The position numbers and the translations under genes were made by a program. A stretch of 58,374 bases of DNA from an uncultured Bacilli bacterium (GTDB taxonomy: Bacteria > Bacillota_I > Bacilli_A > RF39 > UBA660). Location of the stretch: contig CAJTXV010000008.1 of assembly GCA_910584255.1 (NCBI GenBank), forward strand, positions 1 to 58,374, in the 5' to 3' direction. Below the pieces are notes generated by a model that was not told the origin of the DNA, did not search any database, and worked only from the letters and a program-made list of their open reading frames with translations. Below, piece by piece: positions 41,975 to 49,491 of the stretch. How positions within the stretch are numbered: the stretch's first letter is position 1; each line of letters begins with the position of its first letter.

Positions 41975-42394
41975 ATGGAAACAGTACCAAAGATGATATC
42001 AACAAAAGATTTATCTTATTTATCAGATATGTTTCATTGGAATTTTACAGCATTTAAGCAGTTAAAACATTTTGTAAACGAAGTAGAAAATGAGGAGATT
42101 GTAGAACTCTTTCAAGGACTATCAGAGATGCACTATCAACACATGGAATGGATTCTTTCAATTTTAAGAAATGAAGAAATTGAAGAAGACTGCGAGTGTG
42201 AGGATTGTCAGTGTGAAGATGAGAAAGAGTACGAAGAAGAATCGGATTCTGAAGACGAAGAGGACAGCGATGAAGATGAGGATGATGAAGAGGAAGACAG
42301 CGAAGAGGATGACGAAGACGATGAAGAGGAGGACAGCGAAGAGGACGAAGAAGATGATGATGATGAAGAGGAGGATGACGATGAATCAAAATAA
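41975..42394 (+). CDS. CotF-like helical protein with hyper-acidic tail
   Basis: A 139-residue protein. Residues about 1-68 form a ferritin-like helical hairpin (ISTKDLSYLSDMFHWNFTAF; SEMHYQHMEWILSIL) like CotF-type spore coat proteins. The remaining 70 residues are almost only Asp, Glu and Ser, opening with a CECEDCQCED cluster and including two near-identical 12-residue blocks (DDEEEDSEEDDE / DDEEEDSEEDEE). The coding DNA is a purine-only-like GAA/GAC/GAT tract of about 200 bp. A strong GGAGG precedes the start. It overlaps the next coat-like gene by 14 bp, whose ribosome site is inside this tail. A calcium- or cation-binding role in the spore is conceivable but not shown. Confidence 0.75.
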   Translation: METVPKMISTKDLSYLSDMFHWNFTAFKQLKHFVNEVENEEIVELFQGLSEMHYQHMEWILSILRNEEIEEDCECEDCQCEDEKEYEEESDSEDEEDSDEDEDDEEEDSEEDDEDDEEEDSEEDEEDDDDEEEDDDESK

Positions 42395-42704
42395 AATGGA
42401 GAATCCTAAAACTCCTTATCAAGAAGGTATCGAAATGAATGATAAAAATTATTTAGACAGTATTTTAGAATTAGAAAAGAATATGTCAAATAATACTGCA
42501 ATTGCTCTAGATGAAGCTAGCAATGGAGAACTTTATGAAGACATATTTACAATGCTAGAAGATTTAAAAGATGCAGCAAGGGAATGTTATGATTTAGCTT
42601 TCCGTCTTGGATGGTATTCCCTAGAACAGGCAGAAGAAGAAAAAGTAGAAGAAAAGTTAAACTGTTTAGAAAAAGAATTAAAAACATTAGAAAGTGGAGA
42701 ATAA
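42381..42704 (+). CDS. CotF-family spore coat protein
   Basis: A 107-residue protein: N-terminal TPYQEG, then NYLDSILELEKNMSNNTAIALDEASNGELYEDIF and AARECYDLAFRLGWYSLEQAE, the pattern of Coat_F domain proteins of the spore coat. The start at 42381 uses GAGGAGG within the acidic tail of the upstream gene. The open frame runs far upstream of it, but that part is just the shifted acidic repeat (Lys/Arg/Met-rich) and not real protein. A terminator overlaps the end. Confidence 0.82.
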   Translation: MNQNKMENPKTPYQEGIEMNDKNYLDSILELEKNMSNNTAIALDEASNGELYEDIFTMLEDLKDAARECYDLAFRLGWYSLEQAEEEKVEEKLNCLEKELKTLESGE

Positions 42705-42718
42705 TTCCACTTTTTTTA
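42691..42718 (+). terminator. Terminator of the coat-protein pair
   Basis: AAAGTGGA/TCCACTTT hairpin, 7-nt loop, T7. Confidence 0.85.
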
Positions 42719-42774
42719 TTTTTTTTATCCGAGTACGCAATTTTTGGAAATAATGATAGTTAGGAAGTGATGAA

Positions 42775-44856
42775 GTGAAGCTACCTTTTATTAAACAAGA
42801 GGATTCCAAAGATTGTGGAGTCTGTTGTCTTTTGATGATAATTCGTTATTATAAGGGAAATGTTCCTCGTGAAAAATTAAGGGTACTAACGAAGACAACA
42901 AAAGAAGGAACTACTGCATATGATTTAATTGATGCCGCTAAGAGGTTGAATTTTTCAGCAACTGGAGTGAAAGGTGATATAGCAAAATTAGGAAAAAGGG
43001 ATTTACCTTGCATTGCTCATGTAATGATAGAGGGAAGGTATCAACACTATGTGGTAATTTACAAGGTCAATTCTAAAAAAATCTTAATTGCAGATCCTGC
43101 TAGTTCATTAAAGGTGATTACCAAGGAAGAATTTCAAAAAATCTCAACGAATATATTTTTATTATTTTCACCCCGAAAAGAAATACCAAAGGTTGAAGAT
43201 CAAGGGGAGTTAAAATCCCTTCTATTGGATTTCTTCTTAACTGAGAGAAAATATATATTTTTGTTCTTACTCTTTTCTTTTGGTTGTTTTACTCTCAGTT
43301 TATTAGGTTCCTTTCAGCTAAAGTATTTATTAGAATATGTAATTAATTTTAGTTCAAGGTATAACCTATATTTTTATCTCATCTTATTTATAGGAATTAG
43401 CATCATCAAAACCATCTTTCAAGTACTACAGTTTTCTTTGATTCAAAATTTAAATCATCATTTTGCAAAATCTTTATATAGAAAGGTCTATACACATTTA
43501 ACATCACTTCCATATTTGTATTATAGAAATCACTCGACAGGGGAGGTACTGACTAGGCTGTTAGATATTGGAAAACTAGAACAAATTTTACCCAATGCTT
43601 TTCTTCTTCTTTTTACAGAAATCCCATTTTTTTTAGTCATTATTTCTATTCTTGGCTTTACCGAAGGAAAAATTCTTCTTTTATTCTTACTTTTTCTTAC
43701 AATTAGTAGTATTTATTTCTTGGCGTTACAAACGATTGGCGTAGAAAAAATGAAAAAAACAAGAAGAAAGACGGAAGAAGTCAATTCCTATTTGACGGAA
43801 AGTTTATTAGGAATGGAGACCATTCAATCTCTAAATTACCAACAAAAGTTTCAAAACCAATTTTTAGTTCTTTATAATTCTTATAGAAAAAGTCAAAAAG
43901 AGTTTCTAAAAAATTGGAACATGCAACATATTTTTGAAAATACTTTAGAGGAGTTATTTATGATTTCTCTTTTGGTATTTTGTAGTCTGGAGGTATTAAA
44001 AGGGAGAATGAGTGTAGGAAATTTTGTTTTTTATCACTCATTATGTACCTATTTACTAGAACCAATTCGACATATTTTTTCTTTTTGTCTAGAATATAAA
44101 GAAGCACGGGATGCATGGAATCGTATTGATGATTTGTTAATGATTCCAAAAGAAAATTTACTACCAATTAGAAAAATGAAAAGCTTATCGGTTCAAAGTA
44201 TTCAATTAGAAAACGTCTCTTATAGTTATAATGCTAAAAGGAGAATTCTTAATTCACTTTCTATGAGTATTAGTCCAGGAGAAAAAATACTAATTTATGG
44301 AGAAAGTGGGGGTGGAAAAAGTACATTGGCTAGATTATTTTCACGATTATTAGAACCAGAAACAGGAAAGATTCTATTAAATGGAAACGATATCAAAAAT
44401 TATCCTCTTTCCTTAATTCGAGAAAAAATTTTATATGTTCCTCAAAAAGGATATTTATTTACAACAACTGTACTAGAAAATATAAGTTGTAGTGGAACAA
44501 ATGAAGTTTTGGAAAAGACACTGGAAGTTGGGAAACTCTGTATGGTGGATGAATTAGTAGATGGAAAGATGGAAGGGTATCATTGGATGATTGAAGAGAA
44601 TGGGTATAATTTAAGTGGAGGAGAAAGACAAAGAATTATCCTAGCTCGTTCTTTATTCAAAAAAGCCTCGGTTTATATTTTTGATGAAAGTTTTAGTGAA
44701 CTAGATCCAGTGAAAGAACGGACAATTCTTAATAATATCTTTTCTAAATTTCCAGAAAAAACAATGATTATGATTTCTCATCGAGAGAGAAATCAAGACC
44801 TATTTACACGTAAAATATGTCTAGCAGAGGGGAAAATAGATGAAGACATTGGATGA
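42775..44856 (+). CDS. C39-peptidase ABC exporter (PCAT) for double-glycine peptides
   Basis: A 693-residue bacteriocin maturation and export protein. The N-terminal C39 peptidase (about 1-135) has catalytic Cys14 in QEDSKDCGVCCLLMI, His in RYQHYVVIY (about 89) and Asp in ADPASS (about 105). The TM domain (about 155-445) has six segments. The ATPase has Walker A GESGGGKSTLARLF (about 503), signature NLSGGERQRI (about 610), Walker B VYIFDES and switch His ISHRERN. It would cut after the GG of the leader and export the core peptide. GTG start after AGGAAGTGATGAA. Two leader peptides encoded 400-600 bp downstream are the evident substrates. Confidence 0.93.
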   Translation: MKLPFIKQEDSKDCGVCCLLMIIRYYKGNVPREKLRVLTKTTKEGTTAYDLIDAAKRLNFSATGVKGDIAKLGKRDLPCIAHVMIEGRYQHYVVIYKVNSKKILIADPASSLKVITKEEFQKISTNIFLLFSPRKEIPKVEDQGELKSLLLDFFLTERKYIFLFLLFSFGCFTLSLLGSFQLKYLLEYVINFSSRYNLYFYLILFIGISIIKTIFQVLQFSLIQNLNHHFAKSLYRKVYTHLTSLPYLYYRNHSTGEVLTRLLDIGKLEQILPNAFLLLFTEIPFFLVIISILGFTEGKILLLFLLFLTISSIYFLALQTIGVEKMKKTRRKTEEVNSYLTESLLGMETIQSLNYQQKFQNQFLVLYNSYRKSQKEFLKNWNMQHIFENTLEELFMISLLVFCSLEVLKGRMSVGNFVFYHSLCTYLLEPIRHIFSFCLEYKEARDAWNRIDDLLMIPKENLLPIRKMKSLSVQSIQLENVSYSYNAKRRILNSLSMSISPGEKILIYGESGGGKSTLARLFSRLLEPETGKILLNGNDIKNYPLSLIREKILYVPQKGYLFTTTVLENISCSGTNEVLEKTLEVGKLCMVDELVDGKMEGYHWMIEENGYNLSGGERQRIILARSLFKKASVYIFDESFSELDPVKERTILNNIFSKFPEKTMIMISHRERNQDLFTRKICLAEGKIDEDIG

Positions 44857-45253
44857 GTATCATGGAATGAAGGAAGAAGAAATTTCTCTTACTCGCTATT
44901 TGTTAGTTTTTCTCTTAAGCATCTTAGCATTTTCTATTATTCTCTCTTTGAAAGTAGATTTAAATCTAACAGTTTCGCTAATCAAGAAAGAAGATAGATA
45001 TGAGACTTATCTTTCACGTCGTGAAATTAATCAAATCCCAAGTCAAGGAATTCTATTCGTAGGAAAAAATAAATATCATTATATATTTACTTTGAATGAG
45101 GAAGCAGAACTTGCCTATCAAAATGAAACTTATTACTTAGTAAAGTTTCAAATCAAAGAAAAAATAGATACAAAAATTCTATCGAGTAGAATTCGGATTT
45201 CTAGAAATACAATATTTGAAAGGATATTTTCATTATGGAAGGAGGAATCATAA
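44840..45253 (+). CDS. Bacteriocin-export accessory membrane protein
   Basis: A 137-residue protein with one N-terminal TM (YLLVFLLSILAFSIILSL, about 20-37) and a strand-rich external domain of about 95 residues. It resembles a shortened HlyD/LcnD-type accessory factor but lacks the coiled hairpin and is far smaller than the usual 400-500 residues, so the family call is tentative. It overlaps the exporter end by 17 bp (GAGGGG precedes ATG), and its own end overlaps the first precursor gene by 19 bp; the whole locus is tightly coupled. Confidence 0.7.
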   Translation: MKTLDEYHGMKEEEISLTRYLLVFLLSILAFSIILSLKVDLNLTVSLIKKEDRYETYLSRREINQIPSQGILFVGKNKYHYIFTLNEEAELAYQNETYYLVKFQIKEKIDTKILSSRIRISRNTIFERIFSLWKEES

Positions 45254-45396
45254 TCGAAACAATATCACAAAACGATCTAAGAGAAATTCATGGAGGTGGA
45301 GGTCTTTCCTTTTGGGTCATTGGAGGCTTGATTGCTTTAGGTGCATTTGTTGTAGGTGTATTTGAGGGAATCGCAAATCCTGAAAAATGTGGATAG
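45235..45396 (+). CDS. Bacteriocin precursor 1 (double-glycine leader)
   Basis: A 53-residue peptide. The leader, about 21 residues, ends in DLREIHGG (the run is GGGG, so cleavage may be after the second or fourth Gly). The core of about 30 residues starts GLSFWVIGGLIALGA and ends GIANPEKCG: strongly hydrophobic, with GxxxG-like spacing and one Cys near the end. The ATG at 45235 follows GAAAGGA with 9-nt spacing and overlaps the accessory gene; a stronger GGAGG inside could in principle serve a non-ATG start at 45250-45253. Class II unmodified bacteriocin by all visible features; no homologue is named. Confidence 0.82.
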   Translation: MEGGIIIETISQNDLREIHGGGGLSFWVIGGLIALGAFVVGVFEGIANPEKCG

Positions 45397-45405
45397 GAGG
45401 GAAAT

Positions 45406-45576
45406 ATGCAAAAAATAGATAATCAAGAGTTGACTCAGATAGTAGGAGGAATTAGTATTACTGGTCCATTAATTAATTCATTTTCTACCATCTTAAAAAC
45501 AATTGCATCACTAGGAAGAAGTTTTGGTTCTTCTATTCGAAGAATTGCATCTGATAAAGTATGTCCAATTCCATAA
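45406..45576 (+). CDS. Bacteriocin precursor 2 (double-glycine leader)
   Basis: A 56-residue peptide 9 bp after precursor 1, with AGGAGGG before its ATG. The leader MQKIDNQELTQIVGG is a textbook double-glycine leader with the hydrophobic positions in place. The 41-residue core starts ISITGPLINSF, continues with an amphipathic, cationic helix (LGRSFGSSIRRIASDK) and ends VCPIP, again with a single Cys near the end. The pairing with precursor 1, one hydrophobic and one cationic, suggests a two-peptide bacteriocin, an inference from composition and layout. Confidence 0.85.
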   Translation: MQKIDNQELTQIVGGISITGPLINSFSTILKTIASLGRSFGSSIRRIASDKVCPIP

Positions 45577-45731
45577 AAAAGTACTGTTTTTTAGGACTTT
45601 CTATTCTAGGAAAAATCATGATATTCATGTTTTCATGTTATCTATTTAATTATGTATTACTATGTATATTTCAGTTAGGAAGATATAGTGGAACATTTTT
45701 AAGAATGCTATTTTTTCTAGTAAACAAATAA
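45561..45731 (+). CDS. Candidate bacteriocin immunity protein
   Basis: A 56-residue hydrophobic protein overlapping the end of precursor 2 by 16 bp in another frame. After MSNSIKKY comes a TM-rich stretch (FLGLSILGKIMIFMFSCYLF, NYVLLCIF) and a basic end (LGRYSGTFLRMLFFLVNK). Small membrane proteins directly after class II bacteriocin genes commonly give self-immunity. No separate ribosome site is visible, so translation would rely on coupling; this lowers confidence. Confidence 0.55.
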   Translation: MSNSIKKYCFLGLSILGKIMIFMFSCYLFNYVLLCIFQLGRYSGTFLRMLFFLVNK

Positions 45732-45736
45732 GAAAA

Positions 45737-45786
45737 AGAAATCAATACCAGGTATCATGAAGCCTATCAATTGATTTTTTTTCTTT
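45737..45786 (+). terminator. Probable terminator of the bacteriocin operon
   Basis: AAATCAAT pairs ATTGATTT around a nested ATACC/GGTAT element, followed by T8. It lies 6 bp after the immunity candidate. Between it and the rpsU promoter (45787-46008) there is only a weak TTG-started frame ending at 45902 (RVYDVISQYLNNHSDYV), possibly a gene remnant, and AT-rich DNA. Confidence 0.6.
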
Positions 45787-46008
45787 CTTTTTTAAGAGTT
45801 TATGATGTTATATCTCAGTATTTAAATAATCACTCAGATTATGTTACTAGCCTCTTTGAAAATGTCAATCGAGAAGAAGCAAAAAAGAAAATGAGATATT
45901 AACCAAATTATGGCCTGCAAATTGTATAGAAAATAGGACTTAAAAATTCTTTTTTCTATTTATTTTTGATTTTAATTTGTAAGAATCTAATAAAAATTGA
46001 AAAAAATG

Positions 46009-46037
46009 TTGAAAAATAAGGAAGAATGCGCTATAAT
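46009..46037 (+). promoter_or_regulatory. SigA promoter of rpsU-yqeY
   Basis: TTGAAA, 17 bp, TATAAT. Confidence 0.8.
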
Positions 46038-46069
46038 CAATCATAGAAAACGTGGAAGGAGGGGAAAAT

Positions 46070-46270
46070 ATGACACAGGTGGCAGTGAAAAATGGAAATC
46101 TTGATTTTGCATTAAAGAAATTTAAACAAAAAGTTGCTAGAGATGGAGTCCCTTCTGAATGCAAAAAACGTGAAGGTTATGACAAACCTGGAGTAAGAAG
46201 AAGAAATGCAAAAAAAGAGGGTATTAAAAATACTCGAAGAAGAAATAAGGCAAGAAATAATAAAGACTAG
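46070..46270 (+). CDS. rpsU: 30S ribosomal protein S21
   Basis: A 66-residue basic protein (VAVKNGNLDFALKKFKQKVA, KKREGYDKPGVRRRNAKKEG, RRRNKARNNKD) of the small subunit platform. The start at 46070 follows GGAGGGG. First gene of the classical rpsU-yqeY-...-era-recO region; a hairpin right after its stop may attenuate downstream transcription. Confidence 0.93.
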   Translation: MTQVAVKNGNLDFALKKFKQKVARDGVPSECKKREGYDKPGVRRRNAKKEGIKNTRRRNKARNNKD

Positions 46271-46286
46271 GTTGGTTAGTCTTTTT
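46262..46286 (+). terminator. Terminator/attenuator after rpsU
   Basis: AAAGACTA/TAGTCTTT hairpin with T5 between rpsU and yqeY, overlapping the rpsU stop. Confidence 0.7.
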
Positions 46287-46305
46287 CTAATCTAAGGAGG
46301 ATATA

Positions 46306-46749
46306 ATGATAGAAAAATTAGAGAAAGATATGATTGATTCTTTAAAAAATAATGAAAAAGAAAGATTAACAGTAATTCGTGAAATAAAATCTGCAATGAA
46401 ACTCGCTCAGATTGATCAAAAAAGAGAAATGGATGAAGAATTACTAATTGAAGTTGTAAGTAAAGCAATTAAAACGAGAAAAGAATCTATTAAAGAATTT
46501 GAAAAAGGTGACCGTCAAGACTTAATTGATAAAACAAATTTTGAAATCGATGTACTAAATGAATACTTACCAGAGCAATTGTCCAAAGAAGAGGTAATAA
46601 AAATTATAGAAGATGCTTTCCTAAAAGTGAATCCTACGTCTATGAAAGATATGGGAAAAATTATGAGTACTGTGACTCCACTCTTAAAAGGAAAGGCAGA
46701 TATGAAAGAAGTTTCTAGCACGATTAAAGAAAAGCTAAATAACCTATAG
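46306..46749 (+). CDS. yqeY: GatB/YqeY domain protein
   Basis: A 147-residue protein of the YqeY family, related to the C-terminal tRNA-binding domain of GatB: KDMIDSLKNNEKERLTVIRE, FEIDVLNEYLPEQLSKEEV, KDMGKIMSTVTPLLKGKADM. It may bind tRNA; no enzymatic role is established. Preceded by AAGGAGG. The rpsU-yqeY pair is conserved across Firmicutes. Confidence 0.93.
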   Translation: MIEKLEKDMIDSLKNNEKERLTVIREIKSAMKLAQIDQKREMDEELLIEVVSKAIKTRKESIKEFEKGDRQDLIDKTNFEIDVLNEYLPEQLSKEEVIKIIEDAFLKVNPTSMKDMGKIMSTVTPLLKGKADMKEVSSTIKEKLNNL

Positions 46750-46845
46750 AAAAAACATACATATAGGTTGAAGAATTCAGGCAAATGAATCTTTTCCTTT
46801 GGCATAAATAATGTTATACTAAAAAGAAAAATGGGATGAAAGAAA

Positions 46846-47649
46846 ATGCAAAACAGGAGTGAATCATCTAAAAATACAGGGTGGAAAAGCAAGTTAAAAT
46901 TATCAAATCAGCAAAAGAGGAAAATTTATAAAATGCTTGGAGCAGAAAAATTTCAAAAAGTGGTTCTGTTTGTAGAAGATATTAGATATAAAATGATTGA
47001 AAAATTTTTCCCTAATATAGAAAATTGGTATGAAAAAAGATGTGATAATAATTACTTAAGAACCAAGAAAAAGAAGAAAAAATCATTATATGAGCATCAA
47101 ATGACAAAGCTTGCTTTTCGTAAAGAAATGGTTTATAGACAAAATAGAAATTATCATTATAATCCAAATTGCCCTACGAAATTTATACAGTATTTAAAAA
47201 CCAATAAAAAAATTCATCAGATTGGTTTCATAAAAAATAGCATATTTTTGATTCTTTTAGGGGCTAGTTTTTCTATTTTAAGTAGTACTTTTCCTGTAAT
47301 TTATTCTATGCTAGTGACCATTTCACTGATAGGAGTTATTAAAGATTTTCAGTGCATCAACTTACAAAACTATAACCTTTGCCGTTTTGAAGATGAAAAA
47401 ATGAAAAAGCGTTTGGCTAAATTAGAAGAGATGAAACAAAGAGAAAATTATATTCGACTTTCTAAAGTAGTAGAAGCAGTTTCTACTGTGATAGAAAATC
47501 AGATAGAATTACCAAGCATAGAAGAAGTGGTTGAAAAAGTTCAAACAGAAGAAGCAAAACAGCAATTAATCAGCTATGCCAAGTGGCAATTAGAAAGAAT
47601 CAGAGAAGCAGAAGCTGTACAAAAGCAAAAAAAGATTGGAGGAATATAG
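46846..47649 (+). CDS. Unknown basic membrane protein
   Basis: A 267-residue protein. A very basic N-terminal part of about 120 residues (RTKKKKKKSLYEHQ) precedes two TM segments (IFLILLGASFSILSSTF; VIYSMLVTISLIGVI). A charged, coiled C-terminal part follows (KKRLAKLEEMKQRENY; VEKVQTEEAKQQ). No family recognised. It replaces yqeZ-yqfA-yqfB of the Bacillus order, between yqeY and yqfC, and overlaps nothing, but its stop is 1 bp before the next start, so the two unknown genes are coupled. The weak GATGAAAG is the only ribosome site. Confidence 0.65.
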   Translation: MQNRSESSKNTGWKSKLKLSNQQKRKIYKMLGAEKFQKVVLFVEDIRYKMIEKFFPNIENWYEKRCDNNYLRTKKKKKKSLYEHQMTKLAFRKEMVYRQNRNYHYNPNCPTKFIQYLKTNKKIHQIGFIKNSIFLILLGASFSILSSTFPVIYSMLVTISLIGVIKDFQCINLQNYNLCRFEDEKMKKRLAKLEEMKQRENYIRLSKVVEAVSTVIENQIELPSIEEVVEKVQTEEAKQQLISYAKWQLERIREAEAVQKQKKIGGI

Positions 47650-47650
47650 A

Positions 47651-48019
47651 ATGAATGTTACTAGTTTATTTCTAGAAAATTTTTTAGGAGGAGCAACCAT
47701 GTCGCTTGGTTCTATCACTCCATCTTCTGCTATTCTAAGTAGCTCCCTAACAACAACAGGATTAAGTGTAACTGGAGTTGGTATTGTTGGGACAAGTTCG
47801 ATGGATGAAAATCCTATATTAGGAACAAGTAGTATTACATTAGGCACTACGACTGCATCAAACGGTTTTACGGCAACAACAAATACTGCTAAACAACTAG
47901 AATTAACACAAGCTTATATAGAATCTATGGATGAAAGTGAATTAGAAGAGTTCATTGTGAAATTAGAAGAAAAACAAATTGGAGAAACGATCAAAGAAAC
48001 CAATTCGTTTCAAAAATAA
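47651..48019 (+). CDS. Unknown Ser/Thr/Gly-rich small protein
   Basis: A 122-residue low-complexity protein. After MNVTSLFLENFLGGATM come about 70 residues rich in Ser, Thr, Gly and Ile (SLGSITPSSAILSSSLTTTG; GTSSITLGTTTASNGF), then an acidic helix (ESMDESELEEFIVKLEEK). The FLGG near residue 11 recalls a double-glycine site, but the overall shape does not match a bacteriocin. GGAGGA precedes the start at 47651. It lies directly before the sporulation genes yqfC-yqfD, so a spore role is possible. Function unknown. Confidence 0.6.
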   Translation: MNVTSLFLENFLGGATMSLGSITPSSAILSSSLTTTGLSVTGVGIVGTSSMDENPILGTSSITLGTTTASNGFTATTNTAKQLELTQAYIESMDESELEEFIVKLEEKQIGETIKETNSFQK

Positions 48020-48082
48020 TGGTATAGAAAAAAGGGACTACTAAAAGTTCTCTTTTTTTCATACATTAAATTAGGTGATACT

Positions 48083-48319
48083 ATGTCTTTTCTAAGAAAT
48101 TATATTTTAGATGAAGAATTTCAAATTCTATATCTAAAGGAAAAAGTAAATATTAAGAATTATCTTAAAATTAATTATATGGAAAGAGAAAGAGTTTCTT
48201 TGAGATATCTAAAAGGAAATGTTACCATTTATGGAAAAGAACTTAAAATTAAAAAACTTTTAGATAATGAAATCCTAATTGAAGGAAACATAGAAACCAT
48301 TGAGTTGAAACAAGAATAA
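48083..48319 (+). CDS. yqfC: Sporulation protein YqfC
   Basis: A 78-residue strand-rich protein (DEEFQILYLKEKVNIKNYLK; YLKGNVTIYGKELKIKKL) matching the YabP/YqfC pattern. YabP/YqfC proteins act in the mother cell during sporulation. It is immediately followed, 1 bp later, by yqfD, the standard pair. TTAGGTGAT precedes the ATG. Confidence 0.85.
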   Translation: MSFLRNYILDEEFQILYLKEKVNIKNYLKINYMERERVSLRYLKGNVTIYGKELKIKKLLDNEILIEGNIETIELKQE

Positions 48320-48320
48320 A

Positions 48321-49481
48321 ATGTATAACTATTATGAAATTAAAGTAACTGGAAAAGATATACACCGTTTTATTAAGAATTTATATCGGATGAAGATCCA
48401 ACTATATAAAATCAATTGGAATTCTTCTTCAGCTATTCTTTGGGTAGATTTAGAGGGACTAAAAAAAATTAAGGAAATAAAAACGATTTATGAGATTGAA
48501 ATCATTGGATACCATGGACTTTTCAAACTAGAATACTATTTAAAAAAATATTATCTTTTTTGTATGTCAATGGGATTAGGTATCTTACTGATTCTATTTC
48601 TTTCCCATTTAATTTTTGATGTTCGAGTAGTGCATGTAAAAAAAGAAATCCGTGACTTTTTAAAAGAAGAGTTAAAGAAAGAGGGAATACAACCTCTTCA
48701 TTTTCAAAAAAGTTTTCAGAAGCAAGAAGAAATTGTTGCAAAAATAATCTCAAATTATCGGGATAAAATTGAATGGATGGAGATAGAAAGAATTGGAACA
48801 AAGTATATTGTAAAAGTAGAAGAAAGAAAGTATTCACAGGAGAAAGAAGAGACAGAAGCACGAGATATTATTGCGAAAAAGGATGGAAGAATTCTTCAAA
48901 TTGAAGCGTCAAGTGGAACTATTTTAGTAGCCAAAGACCAATATGTAAAAAAAGGAGATATTTTAATCTCTGGTCAAATTAAAAACAAAGATACCGTTAT
49001 GGCGAAAGTCCGTTCCAATGGACGAGTGTATGCATCTACATGGTATACAGTGAACGTCTCCTTACCATATCACTATGAGGAAGAAACAAAAACAGGAAAT
49101 AAGAAAAAATCACTATCTGTTAGGTTTTTCTCTAATCAGTGGAATTTATTTGAACTACATTCATATCAGCAAAAAAAGGTAACTCCTTTGTTTCAAATCA
49201 AAAATTCCCTTTTACCACTTTCTATTTCTTGGAATGAGGAAGAAGAAGTAGTACGACGTGAAAAAGTATATACAAAAGATCTAGCTTTGTTTGAGGCTTC
49301 CTCTTTGGCACGCGAAAAGTTACAAAATATGCTTGGAAATGATATTGAAATATTATACGAAAAAAGTTTGAAAATTACGGAAGAAAATAGTAAAATAGAT
49401 ATAGTAGTCTTTTTTACAGTAAAAGAAGATATCACAGCATATCAAAAAACACCAGAGGAGAATATGGACGAGGAAAGTTAG
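48321..49481 (+). CDS. yqfD: Sporulation protein YqfD
   Basis: A 386-residue mother-cell sporulation protein. An N-terminal domain of about 80 residues precedes one TM (YLFCMSMGLGILLILFLSHL, about 74-93). The extracellular or intermembrane region carries family stretches EERIGTKYIVKVEERK-like (IERIGTKYIVKVEE), IIAKKDGRILQIEASSGTI and KKGDILISGQIK. The C-terminus is acidic. Located right after yqfC as in Bacillus; the phoH gene that normally follows is not here. Confidence 0.88.
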   Translation: MYNYYEIKVTGKDIHRFIKNLYRMKIQLYKINWNSSSAILWVDLEGLKKIKEIKTIYEIEIIGYHGLFKLEYYLKKYYLFCMSMGLGILLILFLSHLIFDVRVVHVKKEIRDFLKEELKKEGIQPLHFQKSFQKQEEIVAKIISNYRDKIEWMEIERIGTKYIVKVEERKYSQEKEETEARDIIAKKDGRILQIEASSGTILVAKDQYVKKGDILISGQIKNKDTVMAKVRSNGRVYASTWYTVNVSLPYHYEEETKTGNKKKSLSVRFFSNQWNLFELHSYQQKKVTPLFQIKNSLLPLSISWNEEEEVVRREKVYTKDLALFEASSLAREKLQNMLGNDIEILYEKSLKITEENSKIDIVVFFTVKEDITAYQKTPEENMDEES

Positions 49482-49491
49482 GTGATTAAAG

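Noticed and set aside
42171..42380. Lys/Arg/Met-rich upstream extension of the second coat gene, and a His/Leu/Pro-rich minus-strand frame
   Set aside because: Both are only the shifted or antisense reading of the acidic GA-rich repeat; the real start at 42381 has GAGGAGG.
45771..45902. A 43-codon TTG-started frame after the bacteriocin operon
   Set aside because: It begins in the terminator T-run and has no ribosome site; it may be a remnant but cannot be supported as a gene.
46750..46845. Terminator after yqeY
   Set aside because: AACCTATA/TATAGGTT can pair but no T-run follows.
47651..48019. Third bacteriocin precursor, because of FLGG near the N-terminus
   Set aside because: The length (122), the Ser/Thr-rich body and the acidic helical end do not fit a class II precursor, and it is far from the exporter.
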